Below are positions 1 to 7,086 of a stretch of DNA of 22,385 bases, piece after piece. Numbering within the stretch: position 1 is the stretch's first letter; every line of letters starts with the position of its first letter. The DNA comes from Solirubrobacterales bacterium (GTDB taxonomy: Bacteria; Actinomycetota; Thermoleophilia; Solirubrobacterales; Solirubrobacteraceae): NCBI GenBank assembly GCA_003244035.1, contig QHBV01000223.1, forward strand, positions 1 through 22,385, given 5' to 3'. Below the pieces are notes generated by a model that did no database searches, was not told where the DNA came from, and saw only the letters and a program-made list of their open reading frames with translations. The translations under genes and the position numbers were made by a program.

Positions 1-63
1 CGTTACTGCATGCTCTGGGTTAGCGTACGTTCCTGCTTCGTTACTACCGGGAGACGGATGCGG

Positions 64-1002
64 TCAGTGCATCACCGCCACCCAGACGTAGTACCCGGCC
101 ACGATCGTGAAGATCGAGGCGTCGAGGCGGTCGAGCGCGCCACCGTGGGCGCCGAAAGCGGTGCCTGCATCCTTGGTGCCCGCATCGCGCTTGACGACTG
201 ACTCGAACAGGTCCCCCAGCGGGGCCAGCACCGCGACCGCGAGGCCTAGCAGCAGCGCGTCGCCCTGGGTCAGCCACGTCTGGTACAGCCCCGCCAGGAA
301 TACGGCGACGACGGCGACCAGCATGCCGCAGAAGAGGCCCTCCACCGTCTTGCTCGGCGAGATCGCGGGCGCCAGCGGCCGGCGGCCGAACAGGCGGCCC
401 CCGACGTATGCGGCGGTATCGCCCAGGAACGTGCCGAGCAGCACGTCGATCAGCACGGCATTGCCGTGGGGCAGCTGGCGCAGCAGCTCGGCGTGGGCGA
501 AGGCGAAGCCGATCCAGTAGACGCCGAGCAGCGTTCCCGCGATCGTAACCGTCGCCGCGCCGCGCTGCCCGCGCGCCAGCACGAACACGAACACCACCGG
601 TACGGCGCACAGGCCCACCTCGAGCACATCGCGCTGAGAGCCGTAGTGCGCAGCGATCACCATCACCCCGAGCGCTGCGAACCCGACCGCCGGCACCGGT
701 CGCCAGCGTGCGAGCATGCGGTAGAGCTCGCTCAGGCACAGGCATCCGAGCGCGATCATCAATAACGCGAAGGCGAGTCCACCGAGATCGATGAACACGA
801 TCGCGGCGATCGCCGCTGGAACCGCCACCAGGATGCGCGAGACGAGATCCGAGCGCGGGCGCGATCCACGCGGACCGCGGCCCTCCGGCTGGGGCTGGCG
901 CGATCGTCTCTCCTTCTGGGGCGCCCGCGATCGTCTCTCTTTCTGGGGCGGCCGCGATCGTCTCTCTTTCTGGGGCGGCCGCGGCCGCCTCGCCGGCGGC
1001 AT
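64..1002 (-). CDS. cdsA: Phosphatidate cytidylyltransferase (CDP-diacylglycerol synthase)
   Basis: Integral membrane enzyme that makes CDP-diacylglycerol from phosphatidate and CTP, the precursor of phosphatidylglycerol, cardiolipin and phosphatidylinositol. The 312-residue product has many hydrophobic segments from about residue 50 onward. It ends with the family signature at residues 268-294: SxxKR, four residues, KDxG, then HGG and DRLD. Only the Ala after HGG departs from the usual pattern. The ATG at 1000-1002 is chosen because it lies 2 bases after the uppS stop; the reading frame stays open further upstream but overlaps uppS. The N-terminus is odd: residues 9-35 are three copies of a basic 9-residue unit ([P/A]PQKERRSR), so the protein carries a long positively charged cytoplasmic tail before its first membrane segment. 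It is the last gene of the rpsB-tsf-pyrH-frr-uppS-cdsA operon. Identification is secure; the role of the tail is unknown. Confidence 0.95.
   Translation of the reverse strand: MPPARRPRPPQKERRSRPPQKERRSRAPQKERRSRQPQPEGRGPRGSRPRSDLVSRILVAVPAAIAAIVFIDLGGLAFALLMIALGCLCLSELYRMLARWRPVPAVGFAALGVMVIAAHYGSQRDVLEVGLCAVPVVFVFVLARGQRGAATVTIAGTLLGVYWIGFAFAHAELLRQLPHGNAVLIDVLLGTFLGDTAAYVGGRLFGRRPLAPAISPSKTVEGLFCGMLVAVVAVFLAGLYQTWLTQGDALLLGLAVAVLAPLGDLFESVVKRDAGTKDAGTAFGAHGGALDRLDASIFTIVAGYYVWVAVMH
901..981. repeat. Three tandem 27-bp repeats inside cdsA
   Basis: Three adjacent 27-base units lie at 901-927, 928-954 and 955-981. The second and third are identical; the first differs at two positions (a C for T and a C for G). 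The unit is a multiple of three, so the cdsA frame is kept and each copy encodes one [P/A]PQKERRSR block. This looks like recent expansion by slippage or unequal recombination. Confidence 0.9.
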
Positions 1003-1004
1003 CG

Positions 1005-1685
1005 CTAGCGTCCCCCGAACCGGCGCCTGCGGACAGCGAATTCCTCCAGGCTCTGCTCGAATACCTGGCGGGAGAAGTCCGGCCACAGCTCGTCTCGGAA
1101 CACGAGCTCGGCGTAGGCCGCCTGCCACAGCAGGTAGTTTGAGATGCGCTGCTCGCCGCTGGTGCGAATGATCAGGTCTGGGTCGTGCATGTCGGGCGCA
1201 TATAGGTGGCCACGGAAGTCGAGCTCATCACCCTCGGTGAAGGTTCGCGCCGCGTCGACGATCTCCGCCCGGCCGCCGTAGTTGAAGGCGACAAACAGCT
1301 TGATCCGGGTGTTCCCAGCTGTGATGGCCTCGGCCCACTCCATGCGTTCTATCAGCGGTTGGGGCACGGGATCGCCGCGGCGACCGATGAAGCGCATGCG
1401 CACGCCCTCGGCGTGGAGCTCAGGCGTCTCGGACTCGATCCGCCGAGTGAACATCTCCATCAGCGCGGAGACCTCCTCCGGAGAGCGACCCCAGTTCTCC
1501 GTCGAGAACGAGTACACGGTCAGCTCCTGCACTCCCAGCGTCACCGCGTCCCGCAGGCGCGCCTTGACCGTGTCGGCACCGGCTTCGTGGCCGGCGACGA
1601 CGGGGAGGCCTCGTCGCCGCGCCCAGCGGCCGTTGCCGTCGGTGATGATCGCGACAAAGCGGGCGCGGGGGCCATCGCCGCCCAC
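1005..1685 (-). CDS. uppS: Isoprenyl transferase (undecaprenyl diphosphate synthase family)
   Basis: Cis-prenyltransferase that condenses isopentenyl diphosphate onto an allylic primer to make the polyprenyl diphosphate carrier used in peptidoglycan and glycan export. The 226-residue length fits the family. Seen: the DGNGRWA substrate-binding motif at residues 16-22 with the expected Asp16, YSFSTENW at 58-65, and RTSGEQRISNYLLWQ at 174-188. The usual Met before DGNG is Thr here, a mild change. The GTG start (1683-1685) directly follows the frr TAG stop, and a GGAGG Shine-Dalgarno sequence sits 5 bases upstream inside frr, so translation is probably coupled. It lies just before cdsA, the usual order. 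Chain length of the product cannot be told from sequence alone. Confidence 0.95.
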   Translation of the reverse strand: MGGDGPRARFVAIITDGNGRWARRRGLPVVAGHEAGADTVKARLRDAVTLGVQELTVYSFSTENWGRSPEEVSALMEMFTRRIESETPELHAEGVRMRFIGRRGDPVPQPLIERMEWAEAITAGNTRIKLFVAFNYGGRAEIVDAARTFTEGDELDFRGHLYAPDMHDPDLIIRTSGEQRISNYLLWQAAYAELVFRDELWPDFSRQVFEQSLEEFAVRRRRFGGR

Positions 1686-2252
1686 CTAGACCTCCAGGAT
1701 CTCTTCTTCCTTGTGCTTCAGCAGTTCCTCGAGCTCACCGATCCTCGCGTCCGTGAGCTTCTGTAGCTCGACCTCCGCGCGGTGTTCCTCGTCGGACCCG
1801 GTCTCGCCGGCCTCCTTCAGCTCGCGGAGGTCTCCCAGCACGTCGCGGCGGATGTTGCGGATCGCCACCCGGCCCTCCTCCGCGATCCCCCGGACCACCT
1901 TGACGAGCTGCCTGCGCCGGTCCTCGGTCAGCTCGGGGACGACGAGCCGGATCAGGTTTCCGTCGTTGGAGGGCGTGAGGCCGACGTCAGACTCCAGGAT
2001 CGCTCGCTCGATCGCCTTGATCGAGCTCCTGTCGTAAGGCTGGATCGCCAGCATCCGCGGCTCGGGCGCGGTGATCGTAGCCAGCTGTTTGAGTTGAGTC
2101 GAGACGCCGTAGTAGTCGACCGAGATGCGGTCTAGCAGCGCCGGGCTCGCCCGCCCAGTCCGAACCGAGCCGAACTCGTGGCGGGTCGCATCCACGGACT
2201 TGCTCATGCGCTCGTCCGCGTCCTTCAGAAGCTCGTCGATGATCTCGCTCAT
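1686..2252 (-). CDS. frr: Ribosome recycling factor
   Basis: Works with EF-G to split post-termination ribosomes. The 188-residue product matches the family length of about 185. It contains the conserved segments VRTGRASPALLDRISVDYYG near residues 30-50, an IRLVVPELTEDRRRQLVK block near residues 105-122, and the basic helix VAIRNIRRD. The highly charged C-terminal helix is typical of domain I. The ATG at 2250-2252 overlaps the pyrH stop as ATGA, which fixes the start; the same frame is open upstream but only as a shadow of pyrH. The stop abuts the uppS GTG. Position four in the rpsB operon is standard for bacteria. Confidence 0.97.
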   Translation of the reverse strand: MSEIIDELLKDADERMSKSVDATRHEFGSVRTGRASPALLDRISVDYYGVSTQLKQLATITAPEPRMLAIQPYDRSSIKAIERAILESDVGLTPSNDGNLIRLVVPELTEDRRRQLVKVVRGIAEEGRVAIRNIRRDVLGDLRELKEAGETGSDEEHRAEVELQKLTDARIGELEELLKHKEEEILEV

Positions 2253-2989
2253 GCGGCTGTCCTCACGAACGTGCCCACTCGTAGACCGGACACTATCCTG
2301 TCGATGTTGCGCCCGTCGGCCATGTTGAAGACGACGATCGGCAGGTCGTTGTCCATGCACAGGGCCAGGGCCGTCGAGTCCATCACCTGTAGGCCCTGTG
2401 TGAGCGCGTCCTTGTGGGTGATCTCGGGGATGAACACGGCGTCGGGGTCGATCGCCGGGTCGGCGTTGTAGACGCCCTCGACCCCGTTCTTGGCCATCAG
2501 CACGACCTCGGCGTGCAGCTCGGCGGCGCGCAGCGCAGCGGCAGTGTCGGTCGTGAAGAACGGGTTGCCGGTGCCGGCCGCGAAGATCACGATCCGGCCC
2601 TTCTCGAGGTGGCGCATCGCCCGCCGGCGGATGTAGGGCTCGGCGACCTCGGAGATCGTGATCGCCGACTGGACCCGGGTCGCGACCTGCGCCTTCTCAA
2701 GCGCGTCCTGCAGCGCGAGCGCGTTTAGCACGGTCGCGAGCATGCCCATGTAGTCGCCAGTCGCGCGGTCCATTCCCTTCGCGGCGGCGGCCAGTCCGCG
2801 GTAGATGTTGCCACCGCCGACGACGATCGCGACCTCGACGCCGCGGCTGTGCACGGCGGCCACTTCGGCGGCGATCGCCCGGACCCGCTCGGGATCGGTC
2901 CCGTACTCACGCTCACCCATCAGCGCCTCCCCCGAAAGCTTGAGCAGCACGCGGGTGTATACCGGCGCCGGGGCGACGTCGGAGTCCAC
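2249..2989 (-). CDS. pyrH: UMP kinase
   Basis: Phosphorylates UMP to UDP with ATP, feeding pyrimidine nucleotides to RNA, DNA and CDP/UDP-linked envelope precursors. It belongs to the amino-acid kinase fold, unlike eukaryotic UMP/CMP kinases. The 246-residue product shows KLSGE at 17-21, VGGGN at 57-61, the GDYMGMLATVLNALAL block at 78-93, AGTGNPFFTTDTAA at 138-151 and KNGVEGVYNADP at 167-178. No ATG is available near the expected N-terminus. The GTG at 2987-2989 lies 5 bases after the tsf stop and places the first strand (YTRVLLKLSGEAL) at the usual distance, so I chose it. The stop overlaps the frr start by 4 bases. Bacterial PyrH is often regulated by GTP and UTP; nothing here tests that. 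Confidence 0.96.
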   Translation of the reverse strand: MDSDVAPAPVYTRVLLKLSGEALMGEREYGTDPERVRAIAAEVAAVHSRGVEVAIVVGGGNIYRGLAAAAKGMDRATGDYMGMLATVLNALALQDALEKAQVATRVQSAITISEVAEPYIRRRAMRHLEKGRIVIFAAGTGNPFFTTDTAAALRAAELHAEVVLMAKNGVEGVYNADPAIDPDAVFIPEITHKDALTQGLQVMDSTALALCMDNDLPIVVFNMADGRNIDRIVSGLRVGTFVRTAA

Positions 2990-2994
2990 GCCGG

Positions 2995-3594
2995 CTAACC
3001 GCCGACCGCGAACCGGGCGAAGCGCCGCACGACGATGTTCTCTCGCGTCTCGGTGGCGAGTGTGGCCCGGAGCTCTTCGATCGTCTTGCCGTCGTGCTTG
3101 TCCTGGTTGACGTGCTTCTGGCGCATCAGCACCACTTCGTCTAGCCACTTGTCGAGCTTCCCGCTCACGATCCGATCGCGGACGTTCTCCGGCCTGTCGG
3201 CCGCCTGCTGGGTCGCGACCCGTTGCTCGTGCTCGCGCTCATGCACGGGTAGGTCCTCCTCGGTCACCGCGAGCGGCGCCGTCGCCGCGACCTGCAGCGC
3301 GAGCTCCCGCACGAACTCCAGGAACTTCTCGTTGCGCGCGACGAAGTCGGTCTGGCAGTTGACCTCGACCAGCACCCCGATCTTGTTGCCGGCATGGACA
3401 TAGGCCTGGACCGCCCCCTCGCGTGCCTGCGCCCCGGCCCGCTTGGCGGCCTGTGCCTCGCCTCGGGTGCGCAGGATCTCGACCGCCCGCTCGATCTCCC
3501 CGTCCGCCTCGACGAGGGCATCGCGGCAAGCGAGCATGCCCGCGCCGGTCCGATCGCGAAGCGCCTTTACCTCCTTCGCGCCGACCTCGGTCAT
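2995..3594 (-). CDS. tsf: Translation elongation factor EF-Ts
   Basis: Nucleotide exchange factor that regenerates EF-Tu-GTP. The 199-residue product is the short form, close to the Thermus type, lacking much of the longer core and coiled-coil insertion seen in the E. coli protein. The N-terminal UBA-like helix bundle is clear (KALRDRTGAGMLACRDAL, residues 10-27). The EF-Tu-contacting TDFV motif is present in NCQTDFVARN at 79-88. The C-terminal part (DGKTIEELRA, then RENIVVRRFARF) matches the core domain ending. The ATG at 3592-3594 overlaps the rpsB stop (ATGA), so the two are probably translationally coupled as in most bacteria. Confidence 0.96.
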   Translation of the reverse strand: MTEVGAKEVKALRDRTGAGMLACRDALVEADGEIERAVEILRTRGEAQAAKRAGAQAREGAVQAYVHAGNKIGVLVEVNCQTDFVARNEKFLEFVRELALQVAATAPLAVTEEDLPVHEREHEQRVATQQAADRPENVRDRIVSGKLDKWLDEVVLMRQKHVNQDKHDGKTIEELRATLATETRENIVVRRFARFAVGG

Positions 3595-4619
3595 GTGGTC
3601 TCCCGCGGCTCAGGGGCGGGGACCGGCGGAGGCGGGCCGGGGGCCGCCGGCGGCGACTGCGGCGCGGGAACGGGCGGCGCCGGCTCGGGAGCCGGTGGCG
3701 GATGCTCCGGAGCGGGTGGTGGTGGCGCCGGTTCGGGTGCCGGCGGAGGTGGTGGTTGCGGGGGCGACGGGGCTGGTGGCGGCGCAGCTGGTGGCGGCGG
3801 CTCGGCAGCGGCGGCGGCAGCAGCAGCCGCTGCCTCCTCTGCCTCGCGACGCGCCTGTTCGGCTGCCTCCTGGCGGGCGCGCTCCTCTGCCTCGCGGCGC
3901 TCTCGCTCGAGCCGGGCGCGCTCCTCTTCGGCCCGAAAGACGTTGTGACCCTGCGCAACGACGTCGCCGATCGCACGCGTGATCGCGGCGCACGAGCGAA
4001 TCGCGTCGTCGTTGCCGGGGATCACGTAGTCGATCCCCTCCGGGTCACAGTTGGTGTCGACCAGGCCGATGATCGGGATCCGCAGCCGCTGGGCCTCGCG
4101 GACCGCGATCGCCTCGGTCTTCAGATCGATCACGAACACCGCATCTGGAACCCGCTGCATGTGCTTGACCCCCCCGAGGTTCGCGCGCAGCTTGGCGAGA
4201 TCGGCCTGCGCCGCCATCCGCTCCCGGGTCGGCAGTAGCTGCAGCTGGCCCTCGGTCTCGTAGCGCTCGAGGTCGTGCAGCCGTCTGGTCCGCAGCGAGA
4301 TCGTCTGGAAGTTCGTCAGCAGCCCTCCGAGCCAGCGGTGGTTGACGTAGGGCATATCGGCCGCCTGCGCGGTGTCGCGGATCGCGTCACTGGCCTGCTT
4401 CTTGGTCCCCACGAACAGCACGGTTCCGCCACGGTGCGCGATCTCCGAGGCGAACCGGCGCGCGTTCTCGAGCAGCGCCTCAGTCTGCACGAGGTCGATC
4501 ACGTAGATGCCGTCCCGTTCGCCGAAGATGAAGCGGCGCATCTTGGGGTTCCACCGGCGCGTCTGGTGACCGAAGTGCACTCCGGCCTCCAGCAGCTCCC
4601 TGAGTCCGATTTGAGCCAC
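3591..4619 (-). CDS. rpsB: 30S ribosomal protein S2 with long Pro/Ala/Glu-rich C-terminal extension
   Basis: Structural protein of the small subunit that helps bind S1 and the mRNA exit region. Residues 1-229 are an ordinary S2: GVHFGHQTRRWNPKM at 13-27, FIFGERDGIYVIDL at 30-43, VGTKKQA at 70-76, NHRWLGGLLTNF at 93-104, PDAVFVIDLKTE at 158-169 and GLVDTNCDPEGIDYVIPGNDDAIRS at 185-209. After the core comes an unusual tail: a Glu/Arg-rich probable helix (about 230-262), ten consecutive Ala residues (263-272), then a disordered proline/alanine segment to residue 342. The total is about 90-110 residues longer than a typical S2. The GTG at 4617-4619 is preceded by a purine-rich GGGAGCAGGGA. The 112 bases upstream (4620-4731) hold no gene and should carry the operon promoter, but I see no clear -35/-10 pair. 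First gene of the operon. Confidence 0.96.
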   Translation of the reverse strand: MAQIGLRELLEAGVHFGHQTRRWNPKMRRFIFGERDGIYVIDLVQTEALLENARRFASEIAHRGGTVLFVGTKKQASDAIRDTAQAADMPYVNHRWLGGLLTNFQTISLRTRRLHDLERYETEGQLQLLPTRERMAAQADLAKLRANLGGVKHMQRVPDAVFVIDLKTEAIAVREAQRLRIPIIGLVDTNCDPEGIDYVIPGNDDAIRSCAAITRAIGDVVAQGHNVFRAEEERARLERERREAEERARQEAAEQARREAEEAAAAAAAAAAEPPPPAAPPPAPSPPQPPPPPAPEPAPPPPAPEHPPPAPEPAPPVPAPQSPPAAPGPPPPVPAPEPRETT

Positions 4620-4731
4620 GGTCCCTGCTCCCTTTTTTGTTTGCCAGCTTCCACTCGCCTGGCCGCGAGCCTCGAGGAGGCAGGGCGCGACCGCGAGCGA
4701 GCGGGGTCGAGGAATGTCTTGTCGGTCCAGC

Positions 4732-5979
4732 TTATCGCGCGGCGGCCGGATTCAGGTCTTGGTGTCCGCGGTACCAGAGCACGCCGGTGATCAGGAGCAC
4801 GTACTGGGCAAGCTCGGCGACGACAGCCACCGAGTTCTCCTCGTGCACGATCTGACGGCCCACCGTTGCCACGTGCCCGGCGAGCAGTCCGCTGAGCACC
4901 CCGGGCAACGTGCCGTAGGGCAGCCACATCAGCGAGGCGAGGGCGAACGCCGCGACCACCCCGATCCACGCGCCGACACCGGCGCTGTCGTGCGTGAAGC
5001 GCACCAGTAGCAGGACGAACAATGGGGCCAGCACGATCTGGTAATGGGCCCAATCCAATGGGCTCAGCATCACCGACAGCGGGCACGCGAAGGCGAACGC
5101 CTCCCAGCTCGACGTGCCCCGCCCTCGGAGAACGGCGAACACGCAGGCACCGAGCAGCGCGACCGCGACCCAGACGGCGACCCGCTGGAGCATCCAGTCC
5201 TGAGGCCCGGCGACACGGCACAGCAGGGAGCCAGGTGAGAAGTTCACCGCTTGGCACGCCCACACGTATCCCGGCTTGGCCTTGTCACTGAAGTTCTGGA
5301 TCGCCGGCAGAGGGTTGATCGCCCCGAGGTCATGCGCCCGGACCGCCAGCAGCGCCTGCGCTGACATGCTCAGCGCCACCACCCAGCCGATCGCCAACGC
5401 GCCGGCACGCCGCGTCTCGCGACGCGCGAGCAGGATCAGCGGGAGCAGGAACACGAGCGGCTTGAGCGCGACCGAGAGCCCGATCAGGGCAGCCGCCGGT
5501 TGCGTCCTCCTTGCTCGGAGCAGCTCGAACCCGGCCAGCGCGAGCGCGAGCGCGATGATGTTGAACTGCTTCCACCAGACGGTGGACATGATCGGGCCAA
5601 AGCTCAGCAGCGCAACAGCGGTCAGCCACCACCACACGGGAGAGAGCTGACCCCGGAGTCGCCGGAGCGCGAGCGCGACTGCACCGAGCACGACCCCTGC
5701 GTTCACGACGGTGATCGAGTCGGCGGCCGCCTCGAGGCTGAATAGGCGTGTCACGATCGCCATCGCAGCGGCCAGCAGCGGCGTTCCGTCCCACGTCGAC
5801 TGCCGCTCGGGGTGGCCCGTCGCCCATGCCACCTGACCGCCCCGGTAGTAGAGCCGCAAGTCGAACCCGTGGGGATCGTGCAGGGCCCGCCACGTCCACC
5901 ACACGACTACCCCCCCCAGCACCGCATAGCCGAGCAGTGCCAGCCGCCCGCCGCCCCCCGATGTCCCACGTCCGAGCAT
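4732..5979 (-). CDS. Polytopic membrane glycosyltransferase, GT87/DUF2029-like (GT-C fold)
   Basis: Probably a polyprenyl-phosphate-sugar-dependent glycosyltransferase of the GT87 family, which includes mycobacterial PimE. The 415-residue product has roughly nine to eleven hydrophobic segments spread over its whole length. After the first one lies an extracytoplasmic loop with HDPHGFDLRLYYRGG (residues 34-48); an acidic residue in this loop is typical of the catalytic site in GT-C enzymes, and Asp40 is the candidate. STVWWKQFNII (about 131-141) and LSPLDWAHYQI (about 306-316) also resemble conserved family segments. It stands between the rpsB and pgeF operons on the same strand, with its own leader of about 130 bases. 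The uppS and cdsA genes nearby supply lipid carriers, so the setting is consistent, but acceptor and sugar are unknown. Fold assignment is good; the exact function is inferred. Confidence 0.75.
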   Translation of the reverse strand: MLGRGTSGGGGRLALLGYAVLGGVVVWWTWRALHDPHGFDLRLYYRGGQVAWATGHPERQSTWDGTPLLAAAMAIVTRLFSLEAAADSITVVNAGVVLGAVALALRRLRGQLSPVWWWLTAVALLSFGPIMSTVWWKQFNIIALALALAGFELLRARRTQPAAALIGLSVALKPLVFLLPLILLARRETRRAGALAIGWVVALSMSAQALLAVRAHDLGAINPLPAIQNFSDKAKPGYVWACQAVNFSPGSLLCRVAGPQDWMLQRVAVWVAVALLGACVFAVLRGRGTSSWEAFAFACPLSVMLSPLDWAHYQIVLAPLFVLLLVRFTHDSAGVGAWIGVVAAFALASLMWLPYGTLPGVLSGLLAGHVATVGRQIVHEENSVAVVAELAQYVLLITGVLWYRGHQDLNPAAAR

Positions 5980-6033
5980 GTGTGCGCAAGTCTCCCGAAT
6001 CCTGTACGTTTACGGGCCTCGGCGGGCTTTCGC

Positions 6034-6103
6034 CCTTCCCCTACCTCCGGCGATCGCCTGCCGTGGGCCGAACCTCCTTCCCCTACCTCCGGTGGCTCGG
6101 CCC
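6034..6103 (-). promoter_or_regulatory. Structured, GGAGGT-rich leader upstream of the GT87-like gene
   Basis: Reading the minus strand toward the gene at 5979, a 17-base purine-rich sequence (CCGGAGGTAGGGGAAGG) occurs twice exactly, at 6076-6092 and 6034-6050. GGAGGT occurs a third time between them. The first copy lies in the 25-base loop of a perfect 7-bp stem (6097-6103 paired with 6065-6071). The second copy runs into a GGGC-GAAA-GCCC tetraloop hairpin. No start codon follows any GGAGGT at ribosome-binding distance. It could be a leader RNA or one copy of an interspersed repeat; the sequence does not decide. Confidence 0.4.
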
Positions 6104-6109
6104 GCATCG

Positions 6110-6144
6110 GCGACGGGGCGACTTTGGACGGGTCGCCCCGTCGC
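6110..6144 (-). terminator. Hairpin terminator downstream of rluD
   Basis: A perfect 13-bp stem (6110-6122 with 6132-6144) and a 9-base loop start 3 bases after the rluD TAA stop. No U-tract follows, which is common for strong GC-rich hairpins in actinobacteria. It would end the pgeF-to-rluD transcript and separate it from the GT87-like gene. Confidence 0.65.
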
Positions 6145-6147
6145 CAC

Positions 6148-7086
6148 TTATTCGCCGGCGGCGCGCGCCAGCGCCAGCACCAGGTCCGCGGGGAGCGGGG
6201 AGCGGGCATCGACGGGGCCGTGCGTGACCGGGTGCTCGAACGCCAGGCGGACGGCGTGCAGAAACTGGCGCTCGAGCCCATACCGGCACGGGCCCCCATA
6301 CTGTCCGTCGCCGATCAGCGGGTGCCCGATTGCGGCCATGTGCACCCGGATCTGGTGAGTGCGACCGGTCTCGAGCACGACTCGCAGCAGCGACGCTCTC
6401 GCCAGCGGCCGTTCGAGCTCGAAGTGCGTGCGCGCTGCGCGCGGGGCATCGGAGTCGATCGACATCAGCACGCGCTCGTGGCGGTGACGGCCGATCGGGG
6501 CGTCGATCGTGCCCGCGCGGGCGGGCGGGCGGCCATCGACAAGCGCGAGGTACTCCCGCCGCAACCGGCGGGAGGCGAGCAGCGCCTTCAGCGCGCGGTG
6601 GACCGGATCGCTCTTGGCGACTACGAGCAGCCCCGAGGTCTCGCGATCGAGACGGTGGACGATCCCGGCCCGCCAGGGCTCTTCGCCGCCGGCGCCGACC
6701 CCGGCGAGCGCCTGCGCGAGCGTCCCCGTCCGATGGCCGCGGGCCGGATGCACGACCACCCCCGAGGGCTTGTCTACGACCAGCAGATGCTCGTCCTCGT
6801 AAGCGATTGTGAACGAGGCCGGCTCCCGGCCGGACGGGGCCTCACGACCCTCGCAAGGGCGCCCGCCGTCCTCAGGGGGGCCCGCGCTGTGGTCGACCTC
6901 GATCCGCTCGCCCGCCTGGAGCGCGTGGCGCTTGGGGCGCAGGCGCCCGTTGACGCGGACGCGCTCGGCGTCGATGAGGCTCTGCGCGCGGGCACGAGAA
7001 CCGAGCGGCGCGGCTAGGAACCGGTCGAGCCGGATCCCCGCCGCTTCGGTAGGCACCTTCAGCACCGTCTGATCCTCAGCGCCCAT
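6148..7086 (-). CDS. rluD: RluA/RluD-family 23S rRNA pseudouridine synthase
   Basis: Converts specific uridines in large-subunit rRNA to pseudouridine. The 312-residue product has an N-terminal S4 RNA-binding domain (IRLDRFLAA to VRVNGRLRPK, residues 18-52), a charged linker (about 68-90), then the RluA catalytic domain. The catalytic motif HRLDRETSG spans 144-152, with Asp147 the nucleophile; GRTHQIRVHMAAIGHPLIGD lies near residues 248-267. The ATG at 7084-7086 overlaps the end of lspA by 11 bases and has a GAGGGG about 10 bases upstream. A GTG seven codons later (7063-7065), with GAGG ahead of it, is a possible alternative start. lspA-rluD is a very common bacterial gene pair. Whether the target is the RluD sites or another 23S position cannot be told. 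Confidence 0.9.
   Translation of the reverse strand: MGAEDQTVLKVPTEAAGIRLDRFLAAPLGSRARAQSLIDAERVRVNGRLRPKRHALQAGERIEVDHSAGPPEDGGRPCEGREAPSGREPASFTIAYEDEHLLVVDKPSGVVVHPARGHRTGTLAQALAGVGAGGEEPWRAGIVHRLDRETSGLLVVAKSDPVHRALKALLASRRLRREYLALVDGRPPARAGTIDAPIGRHRHERVLMSIDSDAPRAARTHFELERPLARASLLRVVLETGRTHQIRVHMAAIGHPLIGDGQYGGPCRYGLERQFLHAVRLAFEHPVTHGPVDARSPLPADLVLALARAAGE

Noticed and set aside
901..981. CRISPR-like array
   Set aside because: The repeats are directly adjacent, with no spacers, and lie in the cdsA frame.
3423..4238. Plus-strand open frames rich in Gly and Arg opposite rpsB and tsf
   Set aside because: They are shadows of the Pro-rich S2 tail; the minus-strand frame carries clear S2 motifs.
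5907..6299. Minus-strand open frame with repeated PEVGEG peptides across the GT87 leader
   Set aside because: It overlaps the end of rluD, the terminator hairpin and the GT87 start in another frame; the peptide repeat simply mirrors the 17-base DNA repeat.
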